A DNA stretch of 5,365 nt from Roseburia sp. (GTDB lineage Bacteria; Bacillota; Clostridia; Lachnospirales; Lachnospiraceae), in assembly GCA_017626625.1 (NCBI GenBank), contig JAGAIK010000382.1, forward strand, positions 1 through 5,365, given 5' to 3'. Positions 1-5,365 of the stretch are shown here, piece after piece. How positions within the stretch are numbered: the stretch's first letter is position 1; every line of letters begins with the position of its first letter. The position numbers and the translations under genes were made by a program. The notes under the pieces are model-generated. The model was not told the DNA's origin and did not search any database. It saw only the letters and a program-made list of their open reading frames with translations.

Positions 1-374
1 ACCGGGGCGTCTTTCAAATGGCAGGGGCACGTCTGGACACGGGACAGGAACGAATACAGCAGGACGGAGCCTTTGGGGTGTTAGAAACAGAAAATGGGAA
101 AGCAGCGCCTGGGATTTCCTTAGAGGGCAGGACGGGATTTTCCGTGGGGAGCGTTGTGCTGACGGATTATATCAAAGCGGAGGCTTATGACGGGAGAAAT
201 CTGCCCGTCCAAATCCTTCGGGTGGAAAATCCCTCCGGTCAGGATATTACGGGGTCCCTTGCGGCTTCGGGGGAAATTATTTTCGCAGAGAGCGGAATCT
301 ATGTGGTGGAGGTTTCAAGCACGGATGACGGAAACAGAAAAACGACAGCGCAGATAAAGCTGCCGGTGCTTTAA
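1..374 (+). CDS. C-terminal part of an Ig-like, probably exported protein (5' truncated)
   Basis: The reading frame is open from the left edge (first full codon at base 3) to a TAA at 372-374, so the gene begins outside the window. The ATG at 18 has no Shine-Dalgarno sequence before it and is probably an internal methionine. The visible ~120 residues are polar and rich in Gly, Ser, Thr and Val. The last ~80 alternate hydrophobic and polar residues (SVGSVVLTDYIKAEAYDG, then GIYVVEVSSTDDGNRKT), as in a beta-sandwich of the bacterial Ig-like type ending in a final strand. No membrane segment or sorting signal is visible at the C-terminus. It lies 13 bases before a pilin-like membrane protein gene on the same strand, which suggests one operon for surface or pilus components. 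The Ig-like call rests on sequence style only; the specific role is unknown. Confidence 0.6.
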   Translation, partial: RGVFQMAGARLDTGQERIQQDGAFGVLETENGKAAPGISLEGRTGFSVGSVVLTDYIKAEAYDGRNLPVQILRVENPSGQDITGSLAASGEIIFAESGIYVVEVSSTDDGNRKTTAQIKLPVL

Positions 375-376
375 GC

Positions 377-384
377 GGGGTGAT
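377..384 (+). promoter_or_regulatory. Ribosome binding site deciding the GTG start at 388
   Basis: GGGGTGAT matches the anti-Shine-Dalgarno complement GGAGGTGAT with one mismatch and sits just before GTG at 388. An in-frame ATG at 406 has no comparable site close by, so GTG is preferred. Confidence 0.55.
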
Positions 385-387
385 GAG

Positions 388-990
388 GTGAAAAACGTAG
401 TGACAATGATTGTGAATGTATCTTTGGGGTTTCTTTTGCTGTTGATTTTACTGACGGCAGCAGGAAGAATGAACCGGAGCATGGAGATAAAGAGTAATTT
501 ATCCTCTATCACAGAGGAGGCGGTGGAGCGTATGGGGAGCAGCCGGAGGTATGGCAGCAGGCAAATGGCAGAAGCGGAAGTGATAGGGCAGCTTACAGAA
601 AGGGTGGATGCGATGGCGGACATTACCGTGGAAATGGAAAAAACAGATGAGGAGAAGGGAATCCTGGCAATGAAGGTGACGGAAAGCTGGAAACACCCCA
701 ATGGAAAAACAGGAAAGGTACAGGATAGCCGCATCGTTATTTTAAATCAACTGGAGGTGCCGGAGATAAAAGAAGTTACGGTAAAATTTTATGCTTCAAA
801 GGAAGCCATGGAAATGGATGGAAAATGCTATAAATGCTGCTGCCTGTTCGAGGGAGATACGGTATCCTCTCCCGTACCTCCGGTAAAACAGGGGGCGGTA
901 TTTGACGGTTGGAGGGACAGCAGCGACTATATGGCGGATTTTTCGGTGCCGGTGCAGCAGGATATTGTGTATTACGCAGCCTGGAGATAG
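388..990 (+). CDS. Single-pass membrane protein, pilin-like N-terminus, C-terminal InlB B-repeat-like module
   Basis: A 200-residue protein starting at GTG 388, supported by the site at 377-384. Residues about 7-25 form one hydrophobic helix (GFLLLLILLTAAG) followed directly by a polar, probably helical stretch (residues 27-75). This layout resembles pseudopilins and TadE-like minor pilins. Residues ~76-125 look like a small beta domain. Residues ~130-200 resemble the InlB B-repeat/Flg_new module: VKFYAS, then VFDGW at 171-175, ending in YYAAW at 195-199. Unusually, this module has a Cys cluster at 147, 150, 151 and 152 (KCYKCCC). The protein is probably membrane-anchored with the C-terminus outside. 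It follows the Ig-like gene by 13 bases and ends just before a shared terminator, so it is the last gene of its operon. A role in a pilus or surface assembly is inference; no specific family name is certain. Confidence 0.75.
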   Translation: MKNVVTMIVNVSLGFLLLLILLTAAGRMNRSMEIKSNLSSITEEAVERMGSSRRYGSRQMAEAEVIGQLTERVDAMADITVEMEKTDEEKGILAMKVTESWKHPNGKTGKVQDSRIVILNQLEVPEIKEVTVKFYASKEAMEMDGKCYKCCCLFEGDTVSSPVPPVKQGAVFDGWRDSSDYMADFSVPVQQDIVYYAAWR

Positions 991-1002
991 CAGAAATTCT
1001 GC

Positions 1003-1031
1003 AAAGAAAAAAGAGCTGCTACCAGCTCTTT
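1003..1031. terminator. Bidirectional intrinsic terminator between convergent genes
   Basis: A perfect 9-bp stem (1010-1018 with 1023-1031, AAAGAGCTG/CAGCTCTTT) closes a 4-base loop. Read on the - strand it is followed by TTTTTTCTTTGC, a strong U-tract, so it should terminate the CNNM-type gene. Read on the + strand it is followed by only a short TTTATT, giving weaker termination of the pilin-like operon. The TAA stop of the - strand gene (1032-1030) overlaps the foot of the stem. Confidence 0.85.
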
Positions 1032-2313
1032 ATTCCTCAGAAACATCGGATTCCGTGGGGACTTCCGGTTTCTTTATGTAGATTTTTTCAATTCGGTTCT
1101 TGTCCATCTGCTCTACACGAAGCAGTACGTTATCGTCGGTAATAATGACCTCGTTTTTTTCAGGAAGATGGTCTAACAGCCCGATGAGGTAACCGCCGAT
1201 GGTGTCATAATCCTCGGAGGTGAAATTCAAATCCAAATCCTCACAGATATCGTCTAAGTTAGCCGAACCCTGTACGATAAACTCCCGTTCACTTAACTGT
1301 ACGATGGGGTCTTCCTCATCCTCGTCATATTCGTCCCGGATTTCGCCAACGATTTCCTCTAACAAATCTTCTAAGGTGATAAGACCGGCAGTAACGCCAT
1401 ACTCATCGAGGACGATGGCAATGGAGATAGAGGATTTTCTCATCTCTATCAACAGCTCAGCGGTATTTTTGTGTTCATAGGTAAAATAAGGCTCCCGCAT
1501 AATATCCCGGACGGAAAAGTGCTCTTTGTCTGTGCAGAGGAGCAAATCCTTCATATTGACGATACCGATGACATCGTCAATGGATTCCTCGTAAACGGGA
1601 AGTCTGGTAAACTTGTCCTTTTTGTAGAGCTCTATCAGTTCGTCGTAAGTGCAGTCCACCTGGACGAAGGTCATATCAATACGCGGGATCATGACTTCCT
1701 TTGCCTGGGAATCGCCGAAATCGAAAAGATTGTTAATCATCTCATGCTCGTCGGATTCGATAACGCCGCTTTCCTTGCTGACATCCACAATCGTACGAAG
1801 CTCTTCCTCTGTCATCTGCTGATTGCCGTCGTTAGGGTTTACCCGCAGCAGGCGCAGAAAACCCAAGGACAGGTTGTTAATCAAAAAGATAACCGGAGTG
1901 AGAACTTTCATCAGAACTGTAATAATGCCGGAGTAGCTCAGAGCAAGTTTTTCCGAATGAATCGTTGCTAATGTTTTAGGGGAAATTTCACCGAAAATCA
2001 AAATAAGGACTGTCAAAACACCTGTTGCAATTCCCGCTCCTACGCTGCCCCACAATTTGATTGCCAGGGAGGTTGCGATGGAAGAAGCGGAAAGATTGAC
2101 GATGTTGTTTCCAATCAAAATGGCACTGAGCATTTTACCGGAATCATCCGTAATGCGGAGCACCCGTTCTGCCCGTTTATCGCCGTCCTCGGCAAGGGTT
2201 CGGATACGGATTTTGTTTACTGTGGTCAGAGCTGTTTCTGCAGAAGAGAAAAATGCAGAAAGAAAAATTAAGATTACCAAAAAGATAATCTGGGATATGG
2301 CACCTGCGTCCAA
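1030..2313 (-). CDS. CNNM/CorC-family membrane protein with CBS pair (Mg/Co transport family, 'hemolysin')
   Basis: 427 residues. The order is a CNNM (DUF21) membrane domain at about 1-165, a CBS pair at about 204-330, and a CorC_HlyC domain at about 335-413. The membrane domain shows SSAETAL (23-29), IGNN (67-70) and GEISPKT (108-114), the conserved family positions, and three to four hydrophobic helices. The linker carries ESGVIESDE and VMIPRID (207-213). The second CBS half has DEYGVTAGLITLEDLLEEIVGEI (303-325). Family members such as bacterial CorC/MpfA and animal CNNM proteins act in magnesium (and cobalt) efflux, with CBS domains binding adenine nucleotides; the older hemolysin name is historical. 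The start is TTG at 2313, supported by GAGGTGA at 2326-2320; the next in-frame ATG (residue 61) would delete the first helix. It has its own promoter at the end of guaB. The ion is not determinable from sequence alone. Confidence 0.93.
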   Translation of the reverse strand: MDAGAISQIIFLVILIFLSAFFSSAETALTTVNKIRIRTLAEDGDKRAERVLRITDDSGKMLSAILIGNNIVNLSASSIATSLAIKLWGSVGAGIATGVLTVLILIFGEISPKTLATIHSEKLALSYSGIITVLMKVLTPVIFLINNLSLGFLRLLRVNPNDGNQQMTEEELRTIVDVSKESGVIESDEHEMINNLFDFGDSQAKEVMIPRIDMTFVQVDCTYDELIELYKKDKFTRLPVYEESIDDVIGIVNMKDLLLCTDKEHFSVRDIMREPYFTYEHKNTAELLIEMRKSSISIAIVLDEYGVTAGLITLEDLLEEIVGEIRDEYDEDEEDPIVQLSEREFIVQGSANLDDICEDLDLNFTSEDYDTIGGYLIGLLDHLPEKNEVIITDDNVLLRVEQMDKNRIEKIYIKKPEVPTESDVSEE

Positions 2314-2319
2314 ATATGT

Positions 2320-2326
2320 TCACCTC
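2320..2326 (-). promoter_or_regulatory. Ribosome binding site for the TTG-started CNNM gene
   Basis: On the - strand, GAGGTGA ends 6 bases before TTG at 2313. No in-frame ATG lies nearby, so this site fixes the unusual TTG start and preserves the full first membrane helix. Confidence 0.75.
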
Positions 2327-2342
2327 AACTAAATATAATATT

Positions 2343-2367
2343 TTCCGGCACTGTTACAGTGCCGGAA
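2343..2367 (-). other. Strong stem-loop between guaB and the CNNM gene
   Basis: A perfect 11-bp stem (2343-2353 with 2357-2367; TTCCGGCACTG/CAGTGCCGGAA) has a 3-base loop. It lies 34 bases after the guaB stop, where a terminator would be expected. However, the - strand sequence after it is mixed A/T (AATATTATATTT), not a U-tract, and the + side also lacks one. It also falls about 10 bases into the transcript from the promoter at 2384-2412. It may be a weak guaB terminator, an mRNA-stabilising 5' hairpin for the CNNM message, or both. The hairpin is certain; its role is inference. Confidence 0.6.
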
Positions 2368-2383
2368 TGCTAAATTGTTTATC

Positions 2384-3883
<1,500 letters not shown>

Positions 3884-3919
3884 TTATTATTGGTTTGTAA
3901 AAATGTTATTAATTTCAGT

Positions 3920-3948
3920 ATGATAGCAAAAAAAAATAAGGATGTCAA
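3920..3948 (-). promoter_or_regulatory. guaB: guaB promoter
   Basis: On the - strand: a perfect -35 TTGACA (3948-3943), a 17-base spacer, and -10 TATCAT (3925-3920) preceded by TGC, an extended -10. The predicted start is near 3913, leaving a leader of about 57 bases, AT-rich with no evident structure. No purine-repressor-like box or riboswitch was seen. Confidence 0.85.
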
Positions 3949-3977
3949 TGTGCTATAAGTCTGTATTGATAAAAAAA

Positions 3978-3991
3978 TTTTAATATTAAAA
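3978..3991. repeat. AT-only palindrome between the divergent promoters
   Basis: TTTTAATATTAAAA is a perfect 14-base palindrome in the AT-rich centre of the guaB-hisA intergenic region. It lies 30 bases upstream of the guaB -35 box and 41 bases before the hisA -35 box. It could be a regulator site or bending DNA, but AT-rich DNA yields such palindromes by chance. Confidence 0.25.
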
Positions 3992-4032
3992 ATACTAATA
4001 AAAGGATTTGGAAAAGCTTATAAAAATGGTTA

Positions 4033-4061
4033 TTCACAAATGGGTGGATTTGTGTTATGAT
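4033..4061 (+). promoter_or_regulatory. Promoter of the hisA-glnA operon
   Basis: -35 TTCACA (4033-4038), a 17-base spacer, and -10 TATGAT (4056-4061) preceded by TGT, an extended -10. Each hexamer differs from consensus at one position. Transcription should begin about 4066-4068, at the foot of the leader hairpin. The ATG at 4057 lies inside the -10 box and so cannot be the translation start from this promoter. Confidence 0.75.
4035..4054. promoter_or_regulatory. Inverted repeat in the hisA promoter, candidate operator
   Basis: CACAAAT (4035-4041) and ATTTGTG (4048-4054) are perfect 7-base inverted arms separated by 6 bases. They begin in the -35 box and end just before the -10 box. A dimeric repressor bound here would block RNA polymerase. 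The arm order does not match the GlnR pattern (TGTNA-N7-TNACA). The binding protein is unknown. Confidence 0.5.
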
Positions 4062-4067
4062 GACAGC

Positions 4068-4124
4068 GGGCGACGGGGTCCTGACGAGGGGGTACGTCGC
4101 CCATTTTATACCTTTTGGGAGGAC
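4068..4124 (+). promoter_or_regulatory. Structured leader of hisA with possible SD-sequestering pseudoknot
   Basis: A perfect 8-bp stem, GGGCGACG (4068-4075) with CGTCGCCC (4095-4102), closes a 19-base G-rich loop and sits at the predicted 5' end of the mRNA. Within the loop CCT (4080-4082) can pair with AGG (4087-4089). Alternatively GTCCT (4078-4082) pairs perfectly with AGGAC (4120-4124), which contains most of the hisA Shine-Dalgarno. A further loop segment, GGTA (4091-4094), is complementary to TACC (4109-4112), giving H-type pseudoknot geometry. These exclusive pairings would suit translational control. I do not recognise a known riboswitch family; the structure is read by eye. Confidence 0.5.
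4117..4122 (+). promoter_or_regulatory. hisA ribosome binding site
   Basis: GGGAGG lies 6 bases before ATG 4129 and fixes that start over the upstream in-frame ATGs at 4057/4060. Part of it is complementary to the loop of the leader hairpin. Confidence 0.85.
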
Positions 4125-4128
4125 AAAA

Positions 4129-4908
4129 ATGGAATTCAGACCCTGTATCGATATTCATAACGGCAAGGTAAAACAGATTGTGGGGGGGACGTTAAAGGAT
4201 GCCGGCAGTCTGGCAGAAGAAAATTTTGTTTCAGAGCAGGATGCGGCATTTTATGCGAGGCTTTATCAAAAAGAAGGAATCCGGGGCGGTCATATTATTC
4301 TGCTGAACCCGGTGGGAAGCGAATATTACGAAGCCACAAAGCAGCAGGCGTTAGCGGCTTTGGCGGCATATCCGAAGGGACTGCAGGTAGGCGGCGGCAT
4401 TACGGCGGAGAATGCGGCGGAATTTTTAGAAGCGGGAGCAAGCCATGTCATTGTCACCTCCTATGTGTTCCGGGAGGGAAGAATACATTATGAAAACCTG
4501 CATAGGATAAAGCAGGCAGTGGGAAAAGAGCATCTGGTGCTGGATTTAAGCTGCCGGAAGAGAAACGGAGCCTATTACATAGTCACGGACCGCTGGCAGA
4601 AGTTCACGGAGGAGGTCATCCGGGAGGAACTGTTAGAGGAACTGTCGGCATACTGCGATGAATTTTTAATCCATGCGGTGGACGTGGAGGGGAAAGCCTC
4701 CGGCATTGAGGCGGAGTTAGCGGAGTTCCTCGGAAACTGGGGCAAAATTCCCATCACCTATGCCGGCGGCGTGTCAAGCTTTTCGGATTTAGAGCAGTTA
4801 AAGCGCCTTGGGAAAAACAGATTGCATGTAACCATCGGAAGCGCCTTAGATTTATTCGGCGGTTCCATGTCTTATGAAAAAGTGCTAGACTATATCAATA
4901 AGGAGTGA
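4129..4908 (+). CDS. hisA: ProFAR isomerase (HisA), eukaryotic-type subfamily
   Basis: 259 residues. Catalyses the Amadori isomerisation of ProFAR to PRFAR, the fourth step of histidine synthesis, in the cytoplasm. The protein follows the fungal/plant HIS6 pattern rather than the usual bacterial HisA: CIDIHNGKVKQIVGGTL (6-22), ENFVSEQDAAFYARLY (31-46), LQVGGGI (85-91), VIVTSYVF (107-114), VLDLSCRK (137-144), DEFLIHAVDVEG (177-188), YAGGVSS (211-217) and GSALDLFGG (237-245). The acid/base pair is probably Asp8 and Asp139; the GGG/AGG and GSALDLFGG loops bind the two phosphates. ATG 4129 follows a strong Shine-Dalgarno. A 72-base upstream extension in frame is rejected because it covers the -10 box and leader hairpin. 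No other his gene is visible. glnA follows 9 bases later, so the two are likely co-transcribed. The subfamily call relies on recalled similarity to yeast His6; confidence is high for fold and reaction. Confidence 0.92.
   Translation: MEFRPCIDIHNGKVKQIVGGTLKDAGSLAEENFVSEQDAAFYARLYQKEGIRGGHIILLNPVGSEYYEATKQQALAALAAYPKGLQVGGGITAENAAEFLEAGASHVIVTSYVFREGRIHYENLHRIKQAVGKEHLVLDLSCRKRNGAYYIVTDRWQKFTEEVIREELLEELSAYCDEFLIHAVDVEGKASGIEAELAEFLGNWGKIPITYAGGVSSFSDLEQLKRLGKNRLHVTIGSALDLFGGSMSYEKVLDYINKE
4900..4905 (+). promoter_or_regulatory. glnA ribosome binding site within the end of hisA
   Basis: AAGGAG overlaps the last hisA codons, 12 bases before ATG 4918. The spacing is a little long, and termination of hisA at 4908 falls between this site and the glnA start, which suggests translational coupling. 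Confidence 0.65.
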
Positions 4909-4917
4909 TGAGAGAAT

Positions 4918-5365
4918 ATGAGCAAGTACACAAAACAGGATATTATTCGCATGGTGGAGGAAGAGGATGTGGAGTTTATCCGCCTGCAGTTTACGGATAT
5001 GTTCGGCACCTTAAAAAACGTGGCGATTACTTCCAGCCAGTTAGAGAAAGCATTAGACAACAACTGTATGTTTGACGGTTCCTCCATTGAGGGGTTTGTA
5101 AGGATTGAGGAATCGGATATGTATCTGTACCCCGACCTGGATACCTTTGTGATTTTCCCCTGGAGACCCCAGCAGGGAAAGGTGGCAAGAATTATCTGCG
5201 ATATCTACACCGCAGATAAAAAACCTTTTGAAGGAGATCCACGATACATATTAAAAAAGGCTATCGCAGATGCGGCAGATATGGGTTACCGGTTTGAAGT
5301 GGGAACGGAGTGTGAATTTTTCCTGTTTGAGCAGGATGAAAATGGTCAGCCTACCACAGCAACCT
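4918..5365 (+). CDS. glnA: Glutamine synthetase type I, N-terminal third (3' truncated)
   Basis: Makes glutamine from glutamate, ammonia and ATP in the cytoplasm; the family forms dodecamers. Only the first 149 residues are in the window; the frame runs open to the right edge. It begins [27 protein letters not shown] and carries the N-terminal beta-grasp domain with FDGSSIEGF (52-60), [13 protein letters not shown] (61-73), ARIICDIY (90-97) and [13 protein letters not shown] (103-115). It then enters the catalytic domain at GTECEFFLF (129-137), whose Glu residues ligate metal. Arg62 matches the position linked to feedback inhibition in the Firmicutes GSI-alpha enzymes, which lack adenylylation control. 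The usual length is about 440 residues. ATG 4918 is 9 bases after the hisA stop. It probably shares the hisA promoter, since no separate promoter or terminator is seen between them. Confidence 0.96.
   Translation, partial: MSKYTKQDIIRMVEEEDVEFIRLQFTDMFGTLKNVAITSSQLEKALDNNCMFDGSSIEGFVRIEESDMYLYPDLDTFVIFPWRPQQGKVARIICDIYTADKKPFEGDPRYILKKAIADAADMGYRFEVGTECEFFLFEQDENGQPTTAT

Noticed and set aside
18..20. ATG 18 as a true start of the first gene
   Set aside because: No Shine-Dalgarno precedes it and the frame stays open to the left edge, so it is more likely internal to a larger gene.
1471..1971. 166-residue + strand open frame inside the CNNM gene
   Set aside because: Antisense to strongly conserved CNNM/CBS coding sequence; no recognisable domain or start signal.
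2314..2378. Mg2+ riboswitch (M-box) before the CNNM gene
   Set aside because: The leader is about 64 bases with a single simple hairpin, far too short for the M-box aptamer.
4081..4088. CTGACGAG in the hisA leader resembles the hammerhead ribozyme core
   Set aside because: No GAAA core strand, third helix or NUH cleavage site is placed to complete a hammerhead; the bases fit the loop pairing with the Shine-Dalgarno instead.
4078..4095. ACGA within the leader loop suggested a guanidine-II (mini-ykkC) hairpin
   Set aside because: That class needs two tandem hairpins each with an ACGR tetraloop; only one ACGA is present and it is not a closed tetraloop here.
4057..4128. In-frame N-terminal extension of HisA by 24 residues
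   Set aside because: It overlaps the -10 box and the leader hairpin, has no Shine-Dalgarno, and the family starts at the MEFRPCIDIH segment.

Overview
The window looks like chromosomal DNA from a Gram-positive anaerobe of the Clostridia, most likely Lachnospiraceae. This is an inference from protein style, consensus sigma-A-type promoters, strong Shine-Dalgarno sites and GTG/TTG starts, not from a marker gene. There are six protein-coding genes, two of them cut by the window edges. I see no mobile element, CRISPR array, tRNA or rRNA.

Left part, + strand (1-990): the tail of an Ig-like, probably exported protein, followed 13 bases later by a 200-residue single-pass membrane protein. The latter has a pilin-like N-terminus and a C-terminal InlB B-repeat-like (Flg_new) module. 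The pair resembles the end of a surface or pilus operon. It converges on the next gene, and a hairpin at 1010-1031 serves as a two-way terminator.

Middle, - strand (1030-3871): guaB (IMP dehydrogenase) lies upstream of a CNNM/CorC-type membrane protein with CBS domains (magnesium/cobalt transport family, 'hemolysin' in older annotations). guaB has a near-perfect promoter (TTGACA-17-TATCAT). The membrane protein has its own near-consensus promoter (TTGACG-17-TATAAT) overlapping the guaB stop codon, with a strong 11-bp hairpin in its leader.

Right part, + strand (4033-5365): divergent from guaB, a promoter with an embedded inverted repeat drives a short, G-rich, structured leader. This is followed by a eukaryotic-type HisA isomerase and, 9 bases later, by the start of glnA (type I glutamine synthetase). 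HisA makes PRFAR, which the next histidine enzyme (HisF/HisH) consumes together with glutamine, releasing AICAR into purine synthesis. guaB, hisA and glnA therefore sit at the purine/histidine/glutamine junction.

The most interesting signal is the hisA leader (about 4066-4128). It has an 8-bp hairpin at the predicted 5' end of the mRNA. One loop segment is perfectly complementary to the hisA Shine-Dalgarno region, and a second loop segment can form an H-type pseudoknot. I do not recognise it as a known riboswitch class.
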